Positions 1 through 12,000 of a stretch of DNA of 64,000 bases are shown here, piece by piece. The stretch covers positions 595,597,643 to 595,661,642 of the forward strand of contig CM077115.1 in the NCBI GenBank assembly GCA_039619475.1. The letters run 5' to 3'. Position numbers and translations under genes: made by a program. This DNA is from Icerya purchasi (Eukaryota; Arthropoda; Insecta; Hemiptera; Monophlebidae). Below the pieces are notes generated by a model. The model saw nothing but the letters and a program-made list of their open reading frames with translations, was not told the origin of the DNA and did no database searches. The first letter of the stretch is position 1. The number at the start of each line of letters is the position of its first letter.

Positions 1-1102
1 CAGTTCAACATACTATAAAAGCTTATGCTCAAAAGATTAAATGTTTAAACATATATATTAACGTTATTAATCTTTAAAAATCAGTATAATTCCACAGCTA
101 CTCTTAGCGTCAATATGATATGCCTTATTTAATTCTTCTTTCCCTGTATTCTTTAATCCGTAAGTTCGCATTCACATGTAATCTGAAAACTAATTGCATC
201 CAAATTCTTTTAATTCTTCCCAAGTCAGCGTGTATTGTTAATACAGTGTACTTAAATTGTGTGTTTTTATTTTTGAGTGTGTACACTTTGCATCGTTAGC
301 TAATGATGATATAGCCGCAAAACGTTAAATTGAGGTATTTTAATTTAAATTAAAATATAAATTTATATTCATTGTTTATTAATGAATTCATTTATTTTAT
401 ATTTAGAAATATTAATATACAAGGATGGGGATTTATCTACATATAACTCTGATTCGTACTATTAAAAAAATGAAAAATTATCATCACAATGTATGTGTCT
501 ATATTACACGAGCCCAAATAAAAACGTTAAATTGAGGTATTTTAATTTAAATTAAAATATAAATTTATACTTATTTCTGTTTGTTAATTAGTAAGGGGCG
601 AGTTTATTTATTTTGCATTAATCAGAGTTATGTGAAAACGACGGACGCGCGACCTTTATTGAAATTTGAAATTAATTTTAGTGCATTATTATAATTTCTG
701 TAATTTTTTTTTTCGCTTTTTACGCAAAACATTTTTATTGAAATTTAAAAGAAAGGTATATTCCATGTTTGTAATTCGTAATTTGTAAAAGTTTAAGGCA
801 TTTTTCGATAGCGTATACAATAATGCAATTACAAAATGGTAGAAATGATAAATGTATGCTCGCTGCAAAACCGTATATAACTTCTTTTGTTGTTCCCGTT
901 TTATTGTGAATAGGTATTGTAAAAATAAAGCGTACACACTATCTAAGTACGGTGAAGTGTATTATCGCGCGCGTGTGTAAGTCCTATAATCTGTACAGGA
1001 CGTTTACCGGTATTTACTATTTCAAATTACAAATATTTTATGCATTTTTAATGTATTTATATCGTATTTATTTATATATTTGTTCTGAATAATTTTTCCT
1101 AG
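1..1102 (+). other. Intronic sequence upstream of the first visible TMEM19 exon
   Basis: AT-rich DNA with no recognisable coding block. A 49-bp direct repeat (319-367 and 521-569) is the only structure noted. It is presumed to be TMEM19 intron because the exon at 1103 needs an upstream phase-1 exon. Confidence 0.5.
319..569. repeat. 49-bp direct repeat pair
   Basis: The segment starting AAAACGTTAAATTGAGGTAT occurs at 319-367 and again at 521-569 in the same orientation, with no mismatch noticed over 49 bp and about 150 bp between. It contains the self-complementary AATTTAAATT. The sequence after each copy diverges within a few bases. It could be the terminal repeat of a small element or a replication-slippage duplication. 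Confidence 0.7.
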
Positions 1103-1240
1103 GACTGGTATTCGGGTTTATTTTAACTATAAGCAACTACGCATTTCTGGCATGTTTAGTTATATTCTTTGTTTCTTCATCGCAAGCAACAAAATTCCGA
1201 AGTAATGAAAAACGAAAATTTGAAGAAAACTTCGATAAAG
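1103..1240 (+). CDS. TMEM19: TMEM19 exon (first visible coding exon)
   Basis: A 138-bp exon enters in phase 1 after the acceptor AG at 1101-1102 (T-rich tract before it) and ends with G before GT at 1241. It encodes a membrane helix reading [20 protein letters not shown] followed by a serine-rich loop and a basic/acidic stretch ([17 protein letters not shown]). This corresponds to the segment near residue 88 of vertebrate TMEM19. The preceding exon is not recognisable in 1-1100. Confidence 0.9.
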
Positions 1241-4200
1241 GTAATCCTTCTTTAATTTCAAAATAAATAAATAAACGGGCTACATATCAGTAAAGTAAAG
1301 TAAAGTGAGTTCCATACCCTTGACAGGGCGTCGGGATTGTGAAGTTAAGCTTTTCATAATGGTACTAAGCCCAACGGCACTAATGACATATAATATTTTT
1401 GTACCATAACACGTGCGCGATTATTTTTATCGTATCAAGAAGCGCGTTTCACTATGTGTCAGCATTCTAGAACTCGTGAAAAAGGCAAAAATGTCATCGC
1501 AAGAATTAACAATTGAAATATTCTTGAAGAATGCTTAAGACATCTTTCGGTGAAAAAGTATTGAAATCTTTTTGACATTAATTTTTGCGATCTTTTCATC
1601 TGCTCTCCTAAATTTCCTATCTTTTAAAGCTAGTCGCCAATTTTTTTTTCTTTCTATATTTCATCACAATTGACCAACTTCAGTGGTCATTTAGCGATTA
1701 ACTTAATGTGATAAAGAATGTTTTGTGGAGGAGTAGAGTACTCAGTGGTACTTCCTCTAAACTTTATAATGATTGTTAACAAGTGGATTCATATGAATGC
1801 TAAGTCGGGCGACATGTTTATTTGCTTGTTTTTTGATTTCATCCTCCACAGACATGACATTCAAGTCATTATGGAGGGTATAATTTGATACGTACCAGTG
1901 GCTGCACTAATGGTTCTCAGTACTATTTTGATGTTGTATTTTCTATAAGTTGGATGTTTTTGCGCAGCCCCATAGTAGTGTATCGTACAGCCAGATCGGT
2001 TTTAGAGCTATTTTATATAATAGAGTTTTATTGTCTAACGACAAGCCCGATTTCTTAGCTAACAGCCATAAATGCTCGATTTTTTTCCGAATGTGAGTAC
2101 CTCAGGTCAACCTAGCGTCCAAATGCATGCCTAAATATTTTACGTTATTGGAATTTGGTATTACGACGTTATTTATTTTTATTGGCAGGCGTTCAATTTT
2201 TCGACTTGTGAATGAAATATGCGTCGACTTACTTTCATTGACTATTATGCGCCATCGTTTTAGCCAAGTTTCCACATGCCGAAGTTACTTCTGCAGTTTT
2301 TCTGTGGCTGTGTTTTCACATTTATCAACGGCCACAATGGCTGCGTCATCCACGTACAAAGCTACTACTGCAGAAGTTTAATTTTATACAATAATCCTCG
2401 GTGCCATTATCGAAAGCCTGCTGAACATCCAGAAACGCGGCCGTACAAATATTCGTATTTTCCAAGCTATTTTCAATAATCTTCGTTAGTCTGTGACTAT
2501 AGTGTTGTGGTGCTTACGAAAACCAAATTGAAAATCGAGAAAAATTATATTGATAGATAATATTGGAAACAACCGTTTTAAAATTAATTTTCCCAGTGTC
2601 TTTGAGAGGACAGGAGGACGACTTCAGATGGTTTTTTTTTGGTATAACAATTATCTGCGAAAACTTCCAAGCCAGTGGAAAATATTGATTATGAAGGACG
2701 GCGTTATATATTTGTGTTGTAAATACAATACTTTTATGTGGTAACTCATTTAAAAGCTCCGTTGTGATTAAGTCGAATCCGGGGCTCTTTTTCCGTTTCA
2801 TATTTTTGAAGAGTTGCTGTATTTCACTAGGGGAGCAGCCGGTGTTATAGGTAAGAGAGACTCATTTGCAGCGGTTTTTCCAGATATTCGAGGATATCTG
2901 TGAAGTCAGCAGCTTGAGTATTCAGTATAAATACGTCGTAAAAATAATTGGCAAAAAGCGCCGCTTTATCGACGTTAGTGCGGACCTAGCTACCGTCAGG
3001 TTTTTGTATTGGCGGAATATGCACGTTCGCCAATCACTTTCCAAAATTATAATCCATTTACAGAGATTAAATGTTGAGCATACCACATCCTCTTCGCATG
3101 TTCCTTTTTATTACATGACTTTAAACTGTCAATTTTTAAATGTGTCCTTTATCTTTTACTGACTTCAAAAAGACGTTTTTTTTTGTTTTTTTTCGGCATG
3201 AATCTTACAGCTGAGTTTAGTTTGAAATTTTTTCCCTCGCCAACAATGTCATGAAATTTTGTAATGATTTTCACTTATAGCCAGTCAATAGCTGGGGAAG
3301 GGTTTTATTTATATTTAACCGTAGTATATAAATATTTTCGAATTAATTTGTAATCAACAGTTTAAATTCATGTTTCTACTAAAACGAAACACGTAGTCGT
3401 ATTTCATGCATCGCATTCGAAAGACATTGTATAAATTGTACAGAGATACTGTTTGTTTTATATTTTTTTGTGCGTGACTTGTACCTACGTGGACTGGTTT
3501 CAATGATTCTTTGTTCTTTCAAAAGTATACGGATCAGAGGTGAGATACCACGCGAGTACATTGTTGAGTATCGGTGAACTCTTAGACTGTGTAGTCATCA
3601 AAAAACGTGAAAAAATGTGGTCTTTTTTAGATAAATTTTTAGTAATATAGCAAACGCGATTAATACTTGAAAATATTATCAATTTATTATGGACATGTAA
3701 TGTGGAAAAAAGTTAATTTTTAGCTAGGTAAAAAACTAAATTATTATCGGTAATATTGGATAAATATAGATTCGAATAAAGAAAACTAATTCGAAATTGC
3801 TGTAGTACCATTTACAAGTTCATAACTGACGGAAATATTGCGTTTTTACATTACTGCGTATAACTTTCGACCATGTGAGTGATCTGAATGATTCTTCTCT
3901 ATTGCCTTCTTCCCGTTTTTGTTTTTCGTTGGTTGCCTTTCATATTGTCCTCTCAAACGAAGAGCGTGTTTACAATGCGGATCATGTGTTTATTAAATGT
4001 TGATTTCTTTCTGCTGAGTGTTCTGCTTTCTACATCAATTTGCTACGACTTGTTCTTCTTGCTCCATATTACTCCTCTTATATCCTATCTTTTCCTTCTC
4101 CATGTATTATTCCCATTATTTGTTCCTTTCTCTTTTTTTTTTCTTTCCTACCCTGGGCGCGCCAGCGGCCTTGACTCAACAACAAGATAATTCAAGAGAT

Positions 4201-5102
4201 AAAACTAAATAGCCAGGCGGTCAGAAATGGAACTCACAAAAGACACCTAACAACATTTGATATCGTATGAAGATATAATTGACTTCTTTCTTTTCTAATT
4301 GTTTCTGGATAAAAGTCCCCGCGGTTGATGCGCTCAACAAAAAAAAATCTTTGTCTGTTATCAATCATACCGGACAGTGGCAGGCTTAGTGTTAGATTTT
4401 TCTATTTGCAAAGAGGCATAATAAAAAAGGAAGAAGAAGCGTTTGTAGTGAAAATCGCTATTTTTGTTTATTTTTTTTTTTTTTTTTTTTTTTTTTTATC
4501 TCGCATTAAACTATTTGACCATTATAAATAGTTGTTAAAATTTTATTTCAGCTTCGATTTTAATTGAACTTTTTATTTTATTTTTACCGTCGCCAGTAGA
4601 AATTGACGCCAAGGCACTATGTTGGTATTTTAGCGCTCAAGCCTTCAAGCTTTAACGTAAAAGCCTCTTTTATTATACACGGTATCGTATAATATATATA
4701 TATATATATATATTAATTACAACGTAATATTCTTAGGCTACCCCCATTAGAAAAAATGTCCCAATTTTATGTAACGCAAAATGTCCCAAAAAAGTGTCCC
4801 AATTTTATGTAACGTTTGTTATATTTTATAGGATTTTTGTTACTGTTATTTAAAAAATGTCACAAATGTCTGTAACGAAATATGTAATGAAAAATGTAAC
4901 GAAAAAATGCCTTAATTTTATATAATGATAGTTAAATGTTAGGATAGGATTTTTGTGATTATGTTATTTTTTTTTGTGTTGATGCCAGTAAGAATTACGT
5001 TGTAAATTTTGATAATTTTATACAAAGTATAGAAGAGAAAGAGACAAAAATAAAAGCAAGAGGGGTCAAGGGGTACAGCCCCTTGCGAAGCCTAAATGGC
5101 CG

Positions 5103-5138
<36 letters not shown>

Positions 5139-6059
5139 TTTTTAGTTACTTCTTAAATTTTGGTCAGGTTTAATGCTTTTAGGAGCAAAATACTGTTCGC
5201 GATAATGTTGATTTTTATTCATGAGTTTAGGGATAAAAAGACACAAAACAAAAAAGTAAAAGTTTCGAAAAAATATTCACGGGGTAGTTTTAAGTCAAGT
5301 AAATTCGGCAAAAATGTGTAAAATAATTTTTAATTATGATATCCTAACTTCAAGCGCTCCCTTTATATATGCAATGTCTATTAAAATCAAAATCTAAGTG
5401 ACGGTGAAATAATTAAAGTATATTATTTGTGATGAGTAAGTGCGCCTCATGCTGGCCAAACTGCAAAAAAAAAACAAAAAAAAACTGAATATCTTGAACT
5501 TTGAAAGATTATATTTTTACATTTAAATACTTATTTTATACTGCATATATCAGACGTATTTTTAGGTTTAAATGTATATATTATCACGTTACCAGCTCAC
5601 AGGGAGGCTAGTTTCGTGATAATTATTTTTTTTTTTTTTTTTTTTTTTTATGTGGATGCCTAAATCGGCCGAGAGTATTTCACACACTCGCACTCACTCA
5701 ATAAACCTGGCTTTTTTTAACCATTTTGTTTTATTCTTATTCTTCGATTCACAAACACGGAGAGAAAATGCAGCTGCACCAACAAAAACGAATACATTCA
5801 CAAATTACAAACTATGCCGCACATAAATCAATCTCACACTCCCATAAATACAAACATGTACACATTTCTTCGAATTATTATATAACAATAAAGAAAACAA
5901 ATAAATAATTAAATCTGGCCTGAATTATCGTCAGCTCTGCAGTCCTCCGGTGATCTCGTCACTGTCGCTCCTGGTTCGCCAAGGATACAGGTTCTGCTTC
6001 TTGACTAGCTTCAGCAATTCAGCTGCTGGTTGACTATTTTATATTTTATCGTGACTAAA

Positions 6060-6095
<36 letters not shown>

Positions 6096-9000
6096 TTGAT
6101 TTATTTTACGTACGATTACCGCGATACATATACGAACGCTGGCTACAAAAGACGATTACTCCGATATACATATGAATACTAAAATTGACAGTTATTCCGC
6201 TACACATAGAAATACTGACCAAGCGACGCGTTTTGTATCGACTTGCGTAAAATCCGTCTCTCAAGCAACTCCGCGGCCGATTATTCTTTTCTCACTTCTT
6301 ATCGCCATTCCCCGGCAATCGTTTCATTTACGAATATAAATTCCCTTTTTGATTACCAAGATGTTGCCAGATGATCGGCTATATTCTTACAAATTATTAA
6401 CGTCAAGGGAATTTCTAATTTTAAAGTAACTATTTCGATATAATTCCCTCGCCTGCATTCTGAACTGTTTCATTATTTCTTATTTATTATAAATTCAATT
6501 TCTTCTCGACCCTATTTATCGTATTACAATATATCATCCCGTTCTAAATAAAAAAATTTTTTTTTTCTTCTCGACCCTATAGATATCGTAACATGATAAT
6601 ATGTACGAGTATATGTGTATATTTAATCCTTTGGACCTCCCCATGGGGACACCCACAGGATCCTCAGATGATGGTCTTTTATAATTCTTATATAGAAGAG
6701 GTGTAGGTTCAATGGAGTATATTATTCTTCACAAAATTAAGTAAATGTGTTAAAAGTTTGATGTAAAAGTGTTATAGATTTTGTTCTAGAACTTTCTTAT
6801 TACCCCCATAACACGAACTTAGTCATTAATATTTACATATATTATGTATGTATGTGTGTATTTTAACGTTGTTTGTGTGTAAGTACGGGCTGGGCTTCAC
6901 GATAAATTATTTCTTAAAAAATCGAAGAATCGAAATGTCATCGTTGTGTTTCTTTTTGATAAATCAAATAAAATAGGGAATACTTTTACATTCTGTAGTT
7001 GTATCTGACAGTAATATTATATATTTAGTTTATATGTATGATCTCCAATGGTTTCCCCGATGACGGTCACTGTTTTAGGCGTTTTACGTGGAAAAGTGTG
7101 TCATCTTTTCATCGTATCCTTTTAATTGCGCTCTCGTATTTTATTCGGAACTGAGATGAAAATTATTATACTTGTATAGGAGCGAAAAGAACGTGGATTC
7201 AAGTATTATGCAATGGAGGAATGCCTACCCTTTTGGCTTTATTTTATATAATAGATTCTGGATGCGGCGAAAGACCGATAGATTTTGACAGAGATTATCA
7301 TGCTTCCTGGTTGGCGATGGGCATTTTAGGTGATCATCAACGGATTTATTCAAATTTATGTTTTTATTTAACTTCTCCGCATATACGTGTTATTTTAATT
7401 CGCGGTATTTTTGATTTCTAAAGGTTCATTTGCAGCAGCTTGTGGAGATACGTGGGCTTCAGAATTAGGGCCGGTAGTTAGATCGAAACTGCCAGTTTTA
7501 ATAACAACATTAAAAACTGTACCGAAAGGTTGGTATTTTTATTTGCGACTGAATGCAAAAGGAGACTATGCTCTTATTGCATTATATACTTTGATTAAAG
7601 TTAATAACTACTCGTAGATATGAAATTGTACCAAGAAGCATCGTGAATATAGATCTCCTTACAAATCCTACAATAAACTTTGCCTACATTGTTAAATCTA
7701 TGTACGATGTAGAAACTTCTTATAATTCGTTCTGTTTCTTCATTATTTTTCTTCCGTTATATTTTAATTACTTTATTTCCTTTCTTTAAATTGTCATTGC
7801 GCTTTTCAATATTTTTCATATATGTGCGATCAACTTGAATAATGCGATATAATAATATTATTTTGGTTTTAATTTTTCTCTATCTTTTCATTATCCAAAC
7901 GTTATACTTCTGTTTAGAAATATTCACTTCGTCTTTATAATTTATTATTAGTGTAGTAGGAGTTATAAAAAACTATAATTTTTTTAATAAAATTATTTTT
8001 TGTGTAAAAACAATTGTCTGTATAAAATTAATAATTATACTGTTACTAGATTTAATTTTTGAATTAGAAATATAAAATTTTAATTAATGTAATAGGACAC
8101 GAGCATAGGCGAGTGGCAGCGTTCACACTATCCGGCCGAATACTTTTTAGAAACTGCGTACTTTTCCTTCGTTCTAGGTGCAGCAGTACTACTGGGCGTG
8201 TGCCCAACCAGAATGCTGCAAATAGGTTATCTATATGCGAGCTTAACGGTAACTAGGGCCGGTTGATGATGATCGCCAATTTATCACCTACCCATCCAGA
8301 TGGGATGGCTAGTTGAGCGATAAATGATTGGTTTATTTACTTTTTCTTTTGTTTCATTTATCTTTCCATCCGGTGACGTAATTGAGCCGAGGGTGTGGCC
8401 AAAACTCTCCCGGCATCACACTCAACAATCTGGCCACCACGTCCCCTGATGACCGCCGCAACTTGCTCTACACGCAACAATAAGTCAATCCGTGACAAAC
8501 TTTTATTATGTTTCCTTTTTCTAATACAATATTCGCATTACACGTAAACGACCAGAAAACGCAGCTGTACATAAAAACCGATTATGATAATTAACACGCC
8601 AAATACCACACACACATGCAGTACACTCTAAACTCCGTTTACAACCTTAATGTACTCAAAAACGGAATCAAAATTAACAAACGAAAACGAACAAATAAAA
8701 TAAAAGTCTGGCCTGTTTGGTGGCTCGATAGAAACAGGATCCCACGCTCTGGCTTCTTTGACTAAAAAAAATAGGTATCTTCCGGTTGCGGTTCCGCTGC
8801 TCGAAAGCTCTACTCCGCGGGCTTTTCCAACCGCTAAAAGTATCCACTCTAGATATTTTCCTCCAAGTCGTTAGCTAACTTCGGAATTTGGGATGTTGAC
8901 TCGTCTCTCTTGCTTTCTTTCTTTTTTATTGTTTATATATATATATTGTGACGGATTCGGCCGCCATGACTTTCGATATTTTTCACGCTGTACCGAATTA

Positions 9001-12000
9001 AAAAATGATAATGATGACTTCTTTTCCAAATTCTAAATTCTTCATCTCTCCGCATTTTGACAGTTTCTCAGGCCTCCGATTTCTACTTCTCCGGTTTCTT
9101 CGGGCAGCGTGCAAACTGAGCATACTCCGACCGTAATGCTAGATCGACAAATTTCGTGGGAATTGCCAATGTGCACGGCGCCAATTTGGCGATCCGTGCA
9201 TATGTGTGTGTTAATTATATGAGGGTGGTTCGTCCGCTGTTTGTCCGATCTGGCGTTGTGTGCGTCGGAGATGCGATTCGAGCTACGTCGAGGCGTGAGA
9301 AGTTTTTTTCTTAGAACCCGAAAAAACCGACGCAGGGTACCCGCCGTTCCACCGATTTTCAGAATGTTCTAGAAAAATCGGTGGCGCATTCATTTTTATA
9401 TATATATATTTTTTATTATTAGGCAAAATGGCCGTTTAACAAAATCGTCGTCGAATTCTCTGTGAATTCGAGCGATCAGTCTTCGCTTCCTCGTGGTTGC
9501 GTTTAGATCTCAACTGCTTTGGCCCGTGGGCACTTTCGTTTTTTTTTTCATTGCTACGCGCCGTTAAGGCAATTTTTTACTATAATTTGAGTTCTCGCTT
9601 GCTGCTCGTCGCAGGCAGATCTCGCTGCTTTGGCCCGTGGGCACATTCGTTTTTGTATTTTTCACAGCTACGCGCCAGGCAAAATTTATATCTTTTTCCA
9701 CTGCTTTGGCCGCTTAAGGCAAAATTTATATCTGTTCGTTTTAAATCAAATATAACTCGGTTTACATATCTTACCAAAAGATTTGTTGTGTTTTTTTTCT
9801 TTTTTTCTATTTTTCGCTAGAAGGATACGTTTTCGTGACATCTCCGCCGCGGAGACCTTTTCTTTTTCGTGTAAACCTTAGGAAAGCCTAAAGCTCTTTC
9901 TGAACGAGCTAACGGTTACGTTACACCTGAAGTAACGTTGGCGCCCGGAACTTCTATTTCTTTTTATTTTATTTTCATATTTTTTTTTATTCATCATCGG
10001 AAGCTGGTCAGTTACAAATGGCGCCCGAACAGGGACTAGTGAAGAGAACTAATTCTTATCAAATGGCACCGGAACAGGGACATAACTAATTCTTAACAAA
10101 TGGCGCCCGAACAGGGACTCGATAGTATATGGATAGATACGTTACCTGATACGAAAAAGGAAGCAGCGGTTTCATCGGAGAAGGATCTGCCAAGCGGAAA
10201 CAGATAAGATTTTATATTATTTTAATTCTCTCCTCGGCCTGCTATAGCTTAAATACGTTTTATTTTCTAGTGGTTCACTCATTCAAAATTTTAAAAATTT
10301 ATTTTTTTATTTTTCTGTTTTTCTCGCGTCAAGAATTATCCAAAATATTTTTTTTAACGAACCGGAGTTTTGAAATTATTTTATTTTATTTAAATTTTAA
10401 TATTTAATTTCTGATAGTTAGGCCTGAATTTTCTTATTTAATTTTAATCACCCTGCGTCAACATGGAGAACAAGTATTTAGCCAGAGTGGTGGTGACCAG
10501 GGGAAATTATCGTGATATGGATGAAAGTGAAGAGTATATGCAGAATGAGATATCGGATCGTATTTCTGAGGCTAGTTCGGAGGTGAATTCGGAAGAAACG
10601 TGTCGCGCTCCAGTAAACTCAGAGACACCCGTAACTCAACCATCTCTCGAGGATTTAAGACAGCTCATGCTCGGTCTAAAGGAAAATAATAATAAAAATT
10701 TTAACAGTTTAAAAGAAGAAATAAATAATAAATTCGAAGAAAATAATAAAAAAAGCGCGGAGGATCATACAAAAAATTTTAATAATTTAAAAGACGAAAT
10801 AAATAGTAGATTCGAAGAAAATAATAAAAATCTTAAAGAAGAAATGAGAGAAAGTAATGAAAAAATCGTGGAAAGTAATAATAATCTAAAAGAAGAAATA
10901 AATAACAAGTTTGAAGAACACAATAAAAATTTCAATAATTTCGAGAAAAAAATAAATAATTTCGAAGAAAAATTAAATACAATTAACGCAAATATTAACA
11001 AGAAATTGGATCATAACTTAAAACAAATTAATAATAAACTGGAGGAAAATAACGCAAAGATAAATAATAAATTGGAAGAATTGAATAAACACAATTCCTC
11101 ATTAATTAATAAATTCAATCTTTTAGAAAGTAAATTAGATGTAGAACTTGAAAAACCTAAAGTCGAAGTCGAAGAAGAACTCAATAAAATACCTGAAAAT
11201 GAAATTTATGAAAATAATCAAGATCTTAAAAATGTTATGGATGGATCTGCGGTCTCTGGTGAGCCGATGCGAGGTGAAAAGGTAGAGAATGAGTTAGTTG
11301 AACGTGTCGCTATGCATACGGAGAATGATGAGAAACGAGTGGAAATTGACGAGGAACAGGGGCTTAATGACAATATAAATGATCTTAAAAATAGTTTCGA
11401 TAATGATGTTAATGATAATAATGACGATAATAGTAGGGAAGACAAAGATGTCGAAAATAATAATAATAATAATACGTATAGGATCTATAATAATGATAAT
11501 GACAATTTTAATAGTAATGATAGCAACATTAGCGATCAGACCAATATAAATAATCAAGACGATCGCGATGATCCGGCTAAAATAAATTTCATAAATAATA
11601 TTAAAGATTTAAAAGTCAGCAAGAAAATACGTCACAAGAAAAAAGAAGCAAATAAAGCTAAAATTGGAAAAATTAAATACCAAATCGGAAGATCTATAAA
11701 TAAGAATAATAAACCTAATAATAAACGCAAAACTGAGAAAACCAAGTACAAATTTAACTATTTGAAGTCCGGATACATAAAAGATTCAAAGGTAAGTAAT
11801 AATTCTCGTCAGTTGGGACATTGCTCCTGTTACCATCTCCGGTTGTGGAAGTATCGGCGTAAATAATTAATAATTAAATCAGCTAGCCAAATTCTTCAGA
11901 AAACGACGTCAAAAAATTTAATTAAAAAACACTAATACACATTAATAATAAAATAAATTTAGTCAAAACTCGTCTAGGACGTGAGGTATTTTTTTTGATT

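Noticed and set aside
1310..1385. Possible 5S rRNA-like patch (GAAGTTAAGC, GGTACTA)
   Set aside because: Only short words match. The 5S order and secondary structure are not present.
9497..9820. 107-codon frame in each LTR (also 16535-16858)
   Set aside because: Composed of the duplicated LTR modules. Its identity between LTRs reflects LTR identity, not coding constraint.
10765..11557. Antisense frames opposite the 467-codon ORF
   Set aside because: Leu/Ile/Ser-rich mirror images of the Asn/Lys/Glu-rich coding strand, without independent features.
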